The notes beneath the pieces are model-generated. The model ran no database searches. It was not told the origin of the DNA and worked only from the letters and a program-made list of their open reading frames with translations. A stretch of DNA of 64,000 nucleotides. Origin: Streptomyces cynarae. GTDB taxonomy: Bacteria > Actinomycetota > Actinomycetes > Streptomycetales > Streptomycetaceae. Position 1 is the first letter of the stretch; every line of letters starts with the position of its first letter. The translations under genes and the position numbers were made by a program. Below, piece by piece: positions 8,455-17,127 of this stretch. The stretch lies in NCBI RefSeq assembly GCF_025642135.1, contig NZ_CP106793.1:2711001-2775000 (forward strand), in the 5' to 3' direction.

Positions 8455-9341
8455 CCATCGCATCGCTCCCGGAGACCTACCGCCCGGGCCCCGACCCCAC
8501 GTTCGCCCCGGGTCCCCGCACACCCCTGCCCGGCCTGGACCAGGCTCTGGCGGCCACGGGCTACGCGCTGGTGTGGGGACGCCCGGCCGACTGGGCGCCC
8601 GAACCCGCGGCCATCAGGCGCCTGCTGGGCAGGGAGTTCGGCCGGTACGAGAGGATCGGCAGCCCGGAGCACCGGCACCGGTTCGCGGCCTCACGGATGC
8701 TGCTCAAGCACGCGGCGGCCGCGGCCCTCGGCGCCGAGCCCGAGCAGCTGGAGCTTGCGCGCAGGCCGGGCGGGCGACCCTATGTCCGGGGCTGCGACCA
8801 GCTGGAGGTGAGTCTCAGCCACACCGGGCGGATGCTGGTCGTCGCGGTGAGCCAGCTCGGCCTGGTCGGGGTGGACGTGGAGGCGGCCGACCGGCCCGTC
8901 CTCGGCAGCCCGGTCGAGCGTGACATCTGCATCGCGCGGGAGGCGGAGGACATCGGCCGTCTGCCCGCCGAGCGGCGCAACGCCGCGCTTGTGCGGCTGT
9001 GGACGCTGAAAGAGGCGTACAGCAAGGCGCTCGGGTTCGGGATGCGGCTGCCGTTCACGTCGTTCGGTTTCGAGCCCGTCGGCGGCGAGGGCCCCGGCCG
9101 GCTTCTGCGGGCCGACGGGGTGCCGGTGGAGCAGGGCGGATGGTCGTTCCAGTCGCATGTGCTGGACGGCGCGTACACGGCGAGCGCCGCGATCTCGCGC
9201 CGCGCCCTCGGTCCCACTCGTGACACACAGGCCCGCACGATGCTCGACGGCGACCTCGCGGCGACGGTCCTGGCGGCCGCCGCACACCGCGCCGGACCGG
9301 AACCCGCACGCGACGGCGCGGAGTCCGGTCCCGGGCGGTGA
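8451..9341 (+). CDS. Sfp-type 4'-phosphopantetheinyl transferase
   Basis: A 296-residue enzyme that transfers phosphopantetheine from CoA to carrier-protein serines. The family signatures are present: FAASRMLLKHAAAAALG, then the Mg/CoA motif GLVGVDVEAADRP, and the helix motif LWTLKEAYSKALGFGM with its Glu and Lys. Translation is coupled to the preceding gene by an ATGA overlap. Its location makes activation of the ACP at 1804-2076 the likely task, though such enzymes are often promiscuous. It ends 4 bp before the convergent SARP gene. Confidence 0.94.
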   Translation: MTIASLPETYRPGPDPTFAPGPRTPLPGLDQALAATGYALVWGRPADWAPEPAAIRRLLGREFGRYERIGSPEHRHRFAASRMLLKHAAAAALGAEPEQLELARRPGGRPYVRGCDQLEVSLSHTGRMLVVAVSQLGLVGVDVEAADRPVLGSPVERDICIAREAEDIGRLPAERRNAALVRLWTLKEAYSKALGFGMRLPFTSFGFEPVGGEGPGRLLRADGVPVEQGGWSFQSHVLDGAYTASAAISRRALGPTRDTQARTMLDGDLAATVLAAAAHRAGPEPARDGAESGPGR

Positions 9342-9345
9342 CGCG

Positions 9346-10163
9346 TCAGGCGGACAGCCTGGCCGGCATTCCGTAGCCCGTGTCCTCGGGCAGGTCCAGG
9401 GAGGGGCAGCCCGCCAGCATCCTGCCGTGCAGGTCCTGCAACCGGGCCGAGGGCTCGATGCCCAGCTCCTCCACGAGCGTGCCGCGCAGCCGCTGGAAAG
9501 CCTCCAGGGCCCGCCACGTGCTGCCGGAGCGGTGCAGCGCCAGCATCAGGTGCGCCACCAGGCTCTCCTGCATCGGGAACCGCTCCGCCAGCATGCGCAG
9601 TTCGGCGAGGAGCGTGGCGTGCCGGCCAACGGCCAGGTCGGCCTCGATGCGCTGCTCCAGCGCGCGCATCCGTGCCTCCTCCATCCCCACCAGATCCAGG
9701 CCCAGCACCGGCCCCACGGGTACGTCCGCGAGGGCCGCGCCGCTCCACAGGCCGAGCGCGCGGGCCAGCAGGTCGGCGGCCGCACGGGCGTCGCCCCCTC
9801 CAGGGCGGCGCCGCCGGCGGCCGACAGGCGCTCGAACTGCCGCAGGTCACTGTCCTGCGCCTCCGCCTTCAGCAGGTAGCCGCCGTAGTTGGTGACGAGC
9901 ACGTCCTTGGGTGTCAGGCCCGGCGCGTCCCCGAGCGCGGTCGCGATCTTCCTGCGCAGCTGCAGGATGTAGGTCTGCAGTGTGGTCGCCGCACTGCGCG
10001 GGATGTCCTGGCCCCAGATCTCCTCCATGAGCGTGGCGGCCGGCACGACCCGGCCGGCGCGCAGCGCGAGCACGGCGAGGATCTGTCGTGGTTTGCCTGC
10101 GCTGGGCACGATCGACATGCCCCGTTCACGGACCACCAATGGTCCGAGCACCTTGATCTCCAC
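9346..10163 (-). pseudogene. SARP-family pathway activator, broken by a one-base frameshift
   Basis: The frame-corrected product (about 272 residues, the size of ActII-ORF4) has an OmpR-like winged-helix DNA-binding domain (VEIKVLGPLVV to NYGGYLLKAE) and a bacterial transcriptional activation domain (ALEAFQRLRGTLVEELGIEP). The GTG start at 10163 has a perfect AGGAGG 7 nt upstream. The frame is lost between residues about 123 and 127. Reading continues correctly if one G is added to the five-G run (C5 at 9794-9798 on the + strand), restoring ALEGGDARAAADLL. Without correction the protein ends as a DNA-binding domain plus unrelated tail. It would be the cluster-situated activator; either the cluster is crippled or the base call is wrong. 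Confidence 0.85.
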
Positions 10164-10333
10164 AGCGATACCTCCTAGGTCCTCGCCATGGATCGTCACA
10201 TTCGGCCACCGTCGCTTCCCAGTGTCCTCGTCACCTTCCGAGGCGTGAACATCTCACCCCTCCCGCATGAGCCGTTCACTGCCCCCCGCTCACGCTGCGG
10301 CCCGATACTCACTGCGGTTACTGGAGGTACCGC

Positions 10334-10975
10334 GTGTCCTGCGATCCTGAGGTTCCGCAGACCGGCCCCCGTACGCTGCCGCTGTGGTCCCTGCGCGAAG
10401 AGGTGACCGTCGAGGCGTACACAGACGGGGAGTTGGTGCTGCGCTGCGGCGGCGCCGCCGAGGCCGTACGGTGTGCAGACCCGGTTCTGCGCGAGGTGCT
10501 GCGCCGGATGACGTTGGGTCCCGTACTGCTGTCGAACGTGGACGCGTCCCTGGCCCACCCGGCCACCCGCGACCCCGGCACACGGCCGGCAGAAGCCTCC
10601 CCGGTGTGGTCGGTGCTGCGCCGTCTGTCTCATCTGGTGGTGCGCAGCCTGGGCACAGACGACGAAAAAGGCCCGCTCCTCTCCGTCTTCACACTGACGC
10701 GTGACACGGCCTTCGATCCGGTACGACTACCCGCGGCGGTCCCGCTGAGACTGTCACCGTTCGCCACGTCGCGCAGCGAGGCGGGCGCGCTGGTCGTCGA
10801 GTCGATCCTCACGCCGTTCCGCGTGGTGCTGCACCGCCCCGAGGCGGCGTGGTCGGCACAGGTACTCGCGCGTCCGACGAGCCCGGCGAAGGTGCTTGCG
10901 CTTCCGCTGGCTCCCGCGACGGCGGCGGATGTTCTGGCCTACCTGGCCGCCACCGGAATGACGGACAAGGGGTGA
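10334..10975 (+). CDS. stand-alone SagB-type N-terminal (peptide clamp) domain protein
   Basis: A 213-residue protein resembling the N-terminal half of SagB-type (thiazole/oxazole dehydrogenase) enzymes: an opening strand pair (VTVEAYTDGELVLRC), LRRMTLGPVLLSNV, LRRLSHLVVRSLG, and the typical ESILTPFRVVLHRPEA. The FMN-binding nitroreductase domain that should follow is absent. GTG start with ctggaggt 6 nt upstream. With the YcaO cyclodehydratase and precursor nearby, I infer a peptide-recognition or scaffold protein for the RiPP pathway, or a decayed dehydrogenase. The family call comes from remembered sequence patterns and needs a profile search. Confidence 0.6.
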   Translation: MSCDPEVPQTGPRTLPLWSLREEVTVEAYTDGELVLRCGGAAEAVRCADPVLREVLRRMTLGPVLLSNVDASLAHPATRDPGTRPAEASPVWSVLRRLSHLVVRSLGTDDEKGPLLSVFTLTRDTAFDPVRLPAAVPLRLSPFATSRSEAGALVVESILTPFRVVLHRPEAAWSAQVLARPTSPAKVLALPLAPATAADVLAYLAATGMTDKG

Positions 10976-11005
10976 GTGCCGCGCATGGTCATCGGGTGTC
11001 TGCGG

Positions 11006-11050
11006 GTATGTCATGGCTGTTCGCGCAGTTCACCGCGCCCCTGTAGGGGG
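11006..11050. repeat. degenerate Streptomyces intergenic repeat with terminator-like hairpin
   Basis: The stretch contains tgttcgcgcagttcaccgcg followed by cccctgtagggg and a short T run. It resembles a cgcgcagttccccgcgcccc-type element that I recall in many Streptomyces intergenic gaps. It separates the convergent clamp-protein gene and response regulator, and its small hairpin may terminate both. Confidence 0.45.
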
Positions 11051-11052
11051 TT

Positions 11053-11661
11053 TCAGATCAGCCAACCCGATTCGCGGGCGATTCGCACCGCGTCCACCCT
11101 GTTGCGGCCGTTCACCTTGGCGACCACGCTCGTCAGATAGTTCCGTACCGTACCCACCGATAGATGCAACATAGCCGCGATCTCCGACGCCTCCGCCCCG
11201 TCCGCCGTCAGCCGCAGGACCTCCAGCTCCCGGTCGGTCAGAGGGCTTTCCGCGCCTCCCCACGCGTCCATGGCGAGCTGCGGGTCGATCACCCGGTGCC
11301 CCGCGCGCACCCGCCGCACCGCCTCGGCGAGCTCCTTGGGCCGGGCATCCTTGAGGAGGAAGCCGGAGACCTTGGAGGCCAGGGCCCGGCGCAGGGTGCC
11401 GGGGCGGCCGAGGCTGGTGAGGATCAGGCACCGGCACTCGGGGAGCCGGTCGTGCAGCTGGGCCGCGGCGGTCAGTCCGTCCACGCCGGGCAGGTCGATG
11501 TCGATGATGGCGACGTCCGGCCGCTCGTGGAGGGCGGTCGGCACGATCCGGTCGCCGCGCTCCACCTCGGCGACGACTTCGAAGTCGCTCTCCAACTGCA
11601 GCAGGGCAACCAGAGCGCCGCGGACCATGTGCATGTCCTCGGCCAGCAGGATGCGTATCAA
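11053..11661 (-). CDS. NarL/LuxR-family response regulator (DesR-like)
   Basis: A 202-residue regulator: receiver domain with ILLAEDMHMVRGAL, phospho-acceptor Asp in AIIDIDLPGVDGL and the conserved Lys in GFLLKDA, then a LuxR helix-turn-helix (LTDRELEVLRLTADGAEASE to LSVGTVRNYL). I prefer a TTG start at 11661, which has GGGGAG 7 nt upstream; further in-frame sequence upstream lacks family similarity. The likely partner is the DesK-type kinase at 13481-14740, separated from it by the MBL gene and the flavin reductase. Targets are probably local biosynthetic genes (inference). Confidence 0.92.
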   Translation of the reverse strand: MIRILLAEDMHMVRGALVALLQLESDFEVVAEVERGDRIVPTALHERPDVAIIDIDLPGVDGLTAAAQLHDRLPECRCLILTSLGRPGTLRRALASKVSGFLLKDARPKELAEAVRRVRAGHRVIDPQLAMDAWGGAESPLTDRELEVLRLTADGAEASEIAAMLHLSVGTVRNYLTSVVAKVNGRNRVDAVRIARESGWLI

Positions 11662-11864
11662 AGCGTGTCTCCCCGTCGCAGGCTTGAACCGCTCACACTG
11701 CTCCGTGCAGTCCAACGATCGTAATCAACCAACCGTTCCCGATCGCAGACCACTTCAGCGAAACAGGTACCGCATCGCGTTCCCGATCCGCCCGGGTTCG
11801 ACCGGCCCTCGATGCCGGACGGTCACCGTGGTCGTCCTGACCACGAGCAGACCAGGAGACGGCT

Positions 11865-12785
11865 GTGACAGTGCTGCGTACGGAGTCGGAACCCAGGTTG
11901 GAGGAGGTCGCGGACCAGGTCTTCGCCTATGTCCAGCCGGACGGGGGCTGGTGCCTGAACAACGCCGGCCTGATCGTGTCCGGCGGCGAGTGCGCCCTGG
12001 TGGACACGGCGGCCACCGAGTCCCGCGCCCTCGCGCTGCGGGACGCCGTGTGCCGAGTGTCGCCCGGCGCGCCGCGGACCGTGGTCAACACTCATTTCCA
12101 CGGCGACCACACCTTCGGCAACTTCGTCTTCGCGCCGCAGGCCGTGGTGGTGGCGCACGAGCGCACCCGGGCCGAGATGGCCGGCGCCGGCCTGCATCTG
12201 ACCACCCTGTGGCCGGACGTGGAGTGGGGCGGGCTCTCGCTGGCGCTGCCCTCGTTGACGTACCGGGACCGGCTGACGCTGCACGTCGGCGAGGTGACCG
12301 CCGAACTGCTGCACCTGGGACCCGGACACACGACGGACGACACCGTGGTGTGGCTGCCCGAGCAACGTGTGCTGTTCACCGGTGACTTGGTGATGTCGGA
12401 CGTCACCCCGTTCTGCCCCATGGGTTCGGTGTCCGGTTCGCTCGACGCCATCGCCGAGCTGCGGAGGCTGGGTGCGCGGACGGTGGTGACCGGGCACGGG
12501 CCGGTGGCGGGACCCGAAGTCCTCGACCGGGCCGATGGGTATCTGCGATGGGTGCAGGAGCTGGCGCGGCAGGGGCTGGAGGCGAAGCTCGGCCCGCTGG
12601 AGCTGGCGCGGGAGACGGATCTGGGCGAGTACGGGGAACTCCTCGATTCCGAACGGCTCGTGCCGAACCTGCATCGTGCGTACGCGGAGGCGCTCGGCGG
12701 GCTGCCGGGTGAACGGTTGGACATCGGGGTGCTGTTCGGCGAGATGGTGGAGTTCCACGGGGGGCTGCCGGCCTGTCACGCCTGA
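11865..12785 (+). CDS. metallo-beta-lactamase-fold hydrolase/cyclase
   Basis: A 306-residue MBL-fold protein with the metal motif THFHGDH (His77, His79, Asp81, His82), a later FTGDLVMSD and VTGHGPVAG. GTG start with aggag about 8 nt upstream. MBL-fold enzymes in aromatic PKS clusters (ActIV type) cyclise the second ring and release the polyketide from ACP, so this gene may belong to the polyketide pathway although it lies among the RiPP genes. A general thioesterase or glyoxalase-II-like role is the alternative. It ends at a strong bidirectional terminator. Confidence 0.85.
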   Translation: MTVLRTESEPRLEEVADQVFAYVQPDGGWCLNNAGLIVSGGECALVDTAATESRALALRDAVCRVSPGAPRTVVNTHFHGDHTFGNFVFAPQAVVVAHERTRAEMAGAGLHLTTLWPDVEWGGLSLALPSLTYRDRLTLHVGEVTAELLHLGPGHTTDDTVVWLPEQRVLFTGDLVMSDVTPFCPMGSVSGSLDAIAELRRLGARTVVTGHGPVAGPEVLDRADGYLRWVQELARQGLEAKLGPLELARETDLGEYGELLDSERLVPNLHRAYAEALGGLPGERLDIGVLFGEMVEFHGGLPACHA

Positions 12786-12802
12786 GCGCCGTGGGTAACG
12801 CT

Positions 12803-12838
12803 GAGCGGGCCTCTCCGGGGTTCCGGGGAGGCCCGCTC
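12803..12838. terminator. bidirectional terminator between convergent MBL and flavin reductase genes
   Basis: Inverted repeat gagcgggcctc / gaggcccgctc with inner ccgggg/ccgggg around a short ttc, giving a long GC-rich hairpin in the 61-bp gap between the two convergent stops. Confidence 0.85.
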
Positions 12839-12846
12839 GTTCAATG

Positions 12847-13359
12847 TCAGCCGGGCGTGCCCGCCAGTTCGGCGGTGGGGTCCCAGACGCTGTAGGCGCG
12901 TCGGTGGTAGAGCAGGGGCCGGCCGGAGAACACCTCCGCGGCCTCCACCCGGCCGATGAGGATCCAGTGGTCGCCGGCCTCCACCCGCTGCACGACCGTG
13001 CACTCGGCATGGCCCAGTGCGATGTCGCTCAGCACCGGCGCACCGCCCGCGACCGCAGAGGGACGCCACGGGTGGCCGGCGAACTTGTCGGCCGACTTGC
13101 CCGCGAACCGCTCCGAGGCGTCCTGCCCGCCGTCGGCCAGGACATGGACGACGAAGACGCCGGAGTGCTGCAGGGCCGGCAGGCTGCGCGACCCCTTGTC
13201 GACGCAGATGAGCAGCAGCGGCGGGTCCATCGATACCGCGGACACCGCGTTGCACGTGAATCCGCGGGGATCGCCCGTACGGTCCAGCGTTGTGACGATC
13301 GAGACGGATGTCGGGAAGGAGCCGAAGAGCTCCCGGAACCGTCCTGAGTCCACGGCCAT
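12847..13359 (-). CDS. flavin reductase (NADH:flavin oxidoreductase, HpaC/ActVB type)
   Basis: A 170-residue flavin reductase domain protein: FRELFGSFPTSVSIVTTLD, GFTCNAVSAVSMDPPLLLIC and GHAECTVVQRVEAGDHWILIG are family hallmarks. It would supply reduced FMN/FAD to a two-component monooxygenase. Possible partners here are the acyl-CoA-dehydrogenase-like protein (6748-8454) or an enzyme outside the window. The start at 13359 (MAVDSGRF) has GGTGAGG upstream; an in-frame ATG-less extension to 13425 is less likely. It lies downstream of the sensor kinase on the same strand. Confidence 0.92.
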   Translation of the reverse strand: MAVDSGRFRELFGSFPTSVSIVTTLDRTGDPRGFTCNAVSAVSMDPPLLLICVDKGSRSLPALQHSGVFVVHVLADGGQDASERFAGKSADKFAGHPWRPSAVAGGAPVLSDIALGHAECTVVQRVEAGDHWILIGRVEAAEVFSGRPLLYHRRAYSVWDPTAELAGTPG

Positions 13360-13480
13360 TTGAGCCTCACCGTCGCTTTCTCCATCCGGCTCGCACGGCA
13401 CGGCGCCGCGCCTGGCACCGAGCATCGGCGAGCCGGGTGGAGGGCCGCTGGATGCGGACTGGAGGTGGGCCGGGGCCGCC

Positions 13481-14740
13481 TCAGGCCACGGATTCCGACT
13501 CCGGCACCGCCACCGGACCGGCCGGTGGCAGCGGCGTCTCGGCCAGGATCTCGAAGCAGCCGTCTTCGCGCACGGACGCGATCAGTGAGCCGCCGACGTC
13601 GCTGAGGCGCACGGCCAGGTTGCCCAGGCCGCTGCCGCGGTGCGGCGACAGATCGCGGCGGCCGGGGTCGACCCCGTCGTTGACCACGGACAGCATGGCC
13701 TGACCGCCCTGCTCCCAGGCCCTGATCGTGCAGCGCCCCACCTCACTGTGGCGCAGGGCGTTGGTGATGCCCTCGCGCAGCACCGTGGCGAGGACGGTGT
13801 CCACCTGCGGGGTGAGCGGCCCCAGCCGGATGTCGACCTCCACGTCGACCCCCGCGGCGCCCAGCACCGAGTCGGCCGACGCGGCCTCCTGGGAGAGCGA
13901 CATCTTCCGGTACCCGCTGGCCACCATCCGCACGTCGGCCAGGGACTGGCGCGAGATGGTGAGCACCGACTCGATCTCCTCACGGGCCCGTTCGGGATGG
14001 CTGAGCGCGATGCGGTGGATCAGCTCGCACTTCAGCGTGATGGCGGAGAGGCTGTAGCCGAGCAGGTCGTGCAGGTCGCGGGCGAAGCGCAGGCGTTCGT
14101 TGGCGACGGCGGTGCGGGCCAGTTCACCGCGGGTGGCCTGGACCCGCACCACGAGGTCGGTGAGCCAGGTGAAGCCGTACACGACGAGCCCGCACAGCAG
14201 CGTCGACTCCGCGTAGTAGGCGCTGTCCGACAGGGGTTTGCCGTCCTCGATCGGCAGACACAGCATGGTGAGCCCGATGATCCCGTACAGGGTCCAGCCG
14301 ACCCGGGCCGGCAGGACCAGCAGCACGGAACCCGCGAGGAAGCCCGCCATCGCACCCCATTCGGAGCGGAAGAAGAACAGCGGCAGATACGTGAGCGCGG
14401 CCTGCAGGCCGAGGGTCACCAGCTTGCGGCGCCCCGGCGCGCGGGCGGCCCCGGCCGCCGAGTGCCGCAGCTGCAGGGCGAAGATCAGCCCCAGGCTGAC
14501 CAGACCGATGATGAGCATGTGCGGGCGTAAGTGCTGGCGCGTGATGTTCAGGAAGGTGATCAGCAGAAAGCTGAGCAGCACCGCGATCAGCATCGCGCGG
14601 GCGAGCCTGGGGGCCGGAACCTCCCCGGCGGTACCCGGTCCGCGTCCGGGCGGGTCGGCGACCGGGTCACCGGCTACCTCCGGTGGTTCGTGCTGTGACG
14701 TTTCGCCTGGCACGCTCCGGTGCGCTTCGCCGCGTGACAC
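13481..14740 (-). CDS. DesK-type sensor histidine kinase
   Basis: A 419-residue kinase with a cytoplasmic N-terminal tail, five or six membrane segments (about residues 50-190), a HisKA_3 dimerisation helix with phospho-His in FARDLHDLLGYSLSAI, and an HATPase_c domain (REGITNALRHSEV, then GSGLGNLAVRL). I place the start at GTG 14740 because GGGGGGT lies 6 nt upstream; a TTG at 14755 is possible. It lies between the cyclodehydratase and the flavin reductase, and probably pairs with the response regulator at 11053-11661. The signal is unknown. Confidence 0.92.
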   Translation of the reverse strand: MSRGEAHRSVPGETSQHEPPEVAGDPVADPPGRGPGTAGEVPAPRLARAMLIAVLLSFLLITFLNITRQHLRPHMLIIGLVSLGLIFALQLRHSAAGAARAPGRRKLVTLGLQAALTYLPLFFFRSEWGAMAGFLAGSVLLVLPARVGWTLYGIIGLTMLCLPIEDGKPLSDSAYYAESTLLCGLVVYGFTWLTDLVVRVQATRGELARTAVANERLRFARDLHDLLGYSLSAITLKCELIHRIALSHPERAREEIESVLTISRQSLADVRMVASGYRKMSLSQEAASADSVLGAAGVDVEVDIRLGPLTPQVDTVLATVLREGITNALRHSEVGRCTIRAWEQGGQAMLSVVNDGVDPGRRDLSPHRGSGLGNLAVRLSDVGGSLIASVREDGCFEILAETPLPPAGPVAVPESESVA

Positions 14741-14845
14741 GTAGGTACCCCCCAAGTACGGCTACGACCACGCAGCATCATACGGAGGTCGTGTCAACGC
14801 ATGGCAAAAATCCGTCCACCGGACCGCCGGTCCGGAAGTGGTCGG

Positions 14846-17122
14846 TCATACGAACAAAGGGATGGGGTTGAGCTGCTCGTACGGCGTCGGCGCGGCGAGC
14901 CGCCCTGTCCGGACCGGGACGTCGTACAGCCGCCCGGGAGCGAATCTCGCCCAGAAGTGCCGAAGGCCCGGAACGATCACCTTGACCACAGGAAGCCCGA
15001 TGTCGGGGCGGGTCTGGTCGAGCACGAGGAGCTCCAGTCCGTGGCGCCGGGTCAGGGCGAGGATGTCGGTGACGTCGTCGGCGAAGTCGGCACGCGGGGT
15101 GTGGGACCAGTGTCCCGGGGTGCGCGGCGTCTGCTGCGGATGGGCTCGCAGATAGGGCTGGTTGGCGAGTGTGGCGTGCTGCCACCAGGCGCGCGGCTCG
15201 GGGTCGGTGAGGGTGTAGCCGGTGCCGTCGGGCCGGGCTTTGGCAGCGGCCGGCAGCAACTGGGCCATCTCGGTCAGGGCGCGGCGCAGGGCGATCGCGG
15301 GGTCGAAGTGGGCGCCGAAGCCGAAGACCACGTCCTCGGCGGGTTTGTCGGTGCGCCGGGAGAGCGCGACCACCACCGGAATGCCCAGGTCGGAGGTGAG
15401 GTCGAGGGCCCAGACCTCGCGGTTGATCAGCCGGCAGCCGTGCTTGATCCGCTCTACCCACGGCGCGTCGAAGGCGTCCAGGTCGACGGCCGCGTGGCGG
15501 GTCCTGTTGTACCACCACAGGGCGACCGCGTCCCGCTCCACAAGCTCCAGGAAGCCCTGGACCAGGGCGTCTTCGAGGGTGGAGCCGGCGGCGTTGCCGT
15601 TGGAGTCCGCGCACACCGAGTCGGGGCCGGACTCCGCGTCGAAGTAGAGGAACGATGTCGGCAGCAGCCGATGGGTGCCGGCGGTGAGCGACCAGACGGG
15701 GGTCCAGTCCGTCGGCCGGTCGACGTCGAAGGGCCGCGGCACGTACTGGAAGTGCGACCGCGTCCGGTTCCAGGCCTCACGGTCGCGGTACTGGCGTACG
15801 TCGTAAAGCTGACAGGCGTTGGGGTGCAGGGCCGCATCGCCCAGTGCGTGGAACGTGTCCCGCACCACGGGTTCGTCGCCGTGCCGCGATCCGCAGTACC
15901 GCTCGACGGCCTCGCCGAGCGCGCTCGCCCGCGCTTCGAGGGGGCTGAGTCCCTTGCCGCCGCTCAGGTTGCGCAGTCCAGCCCTCAGCCCGGCGAGCGT
16001 ACGGGCGTCGACGGCCAGGTTCTGCCCCGACACATAGCTGTCGACGAACTCGCAGCCCGCCGGGTCACGCCGTATCTCGCTTACGATCCCGGTAACCGGT
16101 CCCACCAAATTGCCGTACGTCTCGAGAAATTGGCCGGACGTCAGAAAACGCTCGCCGTTGCCTGCGTTGTGCCCCTTGGCCCGCGACACCGGGACCACCG
16201 CACTGTGGACCCGCTCGGCGACGAGGCCGGGGTCGCCGCACGCCGGGCACTGCGGTCTGCGCCGCACCTCGTGGCCGGCGCCGCGCAGGGTGAGGGTGTT
16301 GTAGGTGAAGACGGCGTCCTGGCGGTCGTAGCGCATGCCTGCCAGCCACTTGGCGGCTTCCAGGACGGCGATCTGCAGACCGAGCCCGCGCCCGGCTGAG
16401 GGTGAGGCCGTGGGCCGGGGCACGGGTCCGGTCAGACCCAGCGCCCGCTGCACGGGCCGCTCGGAGCGTCGGTGGCCGCGGAGCCGGTCCGCCAGGCAGT
16501 TCCAGCAGGGCCCGCCGTCGGGGCGGAGGACGGGGCCGGTCCAGGGTTCGAAGCCGCCGGGCTTGGCCAGCAACCAGGGCTGCCCGTCGGCCCGTTGGGC
16601 GGCATCCACGTCGAAGAGGGCCGGGTCGAGATAGTCGCCGCAGACCACGAGGGTGAGCGCCGCGGGGCCGTCGTCCACGCGCAGCCCCGCGCTCTCGCAC
16701 GCCTCGGCGACCTCGCCCGGATCGACGCCGTCCAGACAGCGCACCCGGACCGGGGTGCCGGCCACCTGCGCGGCGGCCTGCGCCCCGTCGAGCCCTGCCA
16801 GGTCCCAGTAGGCCTCCGTGTCGAGGGTGCCCGGCGTCCAGAAGGCCTCGTCGGCGTCGGCCGCCCCCTGTGCCCGGACCAGGCCGGCCTCGGCGAGGCG
16901 CCGGATGGCATCCTCGGCCTGCGGCAGGGGGACGGCGCGGGACGCCTCCGCCAGGATCCCGGACAGCGTCCGGGTCCCGTCGAGCAAGGGCGCCAGCGCC
17001 TCGGCGTCCACGCCCCGCAGCACGGTGACCCCCTGTGCCGACATGAGGTAGGCGGCCTCTCCCGGGACCACCTCCACCCTGAGGTGCTTCTTGAACCCGA
17101 CCCGCGGCTCCCTTCCCTCCAT
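14846..17122 (-). CDS. TOMM cyclodehydratase, fused ocin-ThiF-like and YcaO protein
   Basis: About 758 residues. The N-terminal half is an E1/ThiF-like (C-protein) region with a leader-binding winged helix at the start and two Cys pairs of a zinc site (GPCWNCLADRL and PQCPACGDP). The C-terminal half is a YcaO domain with the ATP-binding segments LGEAVERYCG, STLEDALVQGFLELVERDAV and RRALTEMAQLL. It ends LNPIPLFV, matching the proline-rich C-terminus of azoline-forming YcaO enzymes. It should convert Cys/Ser/Thr of a precursor to azolines using ATP. A GTG at 17131 overlaps the precursor stop (GTGA), giving coupling and an alternative start. No dedicated nitroreductase for oxidation to azoles was seen in the window. 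Confidence 0.93.
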   Translation of the reverse strand: MEGREPRVGFKKHLRVEVVPGEAAYLMSAQGVTVLRGVDAEALAPLLDGTRTLSGILAEASRAVPLPQAEDAIRRLAEAGLVRAQGAADADEAFWTPGTLDTEAYWDLAGLDGAQAAAQVAGTPVRVRCLDGVDPGEVAEACESAGLRVDDGPAALTLVVCGDYLDPALFDVDAAQRADGQPWLLAKPGGFEPWTGPVLRPDGGPCWNCLADRLRGHRRSERPVQRALGLTGPVPRPTASPSAGRGLGLQIAVLEAAKWLAGMRYDRQDAVFTYNTLTLRGAGHEVRRRPQCPACGDPGLVAERVHSAVVPVSRAKGHNAGNGERFLTSGQFLETYGNLVGPVTGIVSEIRRDPAGCEFVDSYVSGQNLAVDARTLAGLRAGLRNLSGGKGLSPLEARASALGEAVERYCGSRHGDEPVVRDTFHALGDAALHPNACQLYDVRQYRDREAWNRTRSHFQYVPRPFDVDRPTDWTPVWSLTAGTHRLLPTSFLYFDAESGPDSVCADSNGNAAGSTLEDALVQGFLELVERDAVALWWYNRTRHAAVDLDAFDAPWVERIKHGCRLINREVWALDLTSDLGIPVVVALSRRTDKPAEDVVFGFGAHFDPAIALRRALTEMAQLLPAAAKARPDGTGYTLTDPEPRAWWQHATLANQPYLRAHPQQTPRTPGHWSHTPRADFADDVTDILALTRRHGLELLVLDQTRPDIGLPVVKVIVPGLRHFWARFAPGRLYDVPVRTGRLAAPTPYEQLNPIPLFV

Positions 17123-17127
17123 GACGG

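Noticed and set aside
14801..16399. Long open frames on the + strand opposite the cyclodehydratase (and similar antisense frames throughout, e.g. opposite 44024-46242)
   Set aside because: High-GC codon bias opens antisense frames; these lack RBS, family motifs and have shadow-type composition (Arg/Ala/Gly/Pro-rich).
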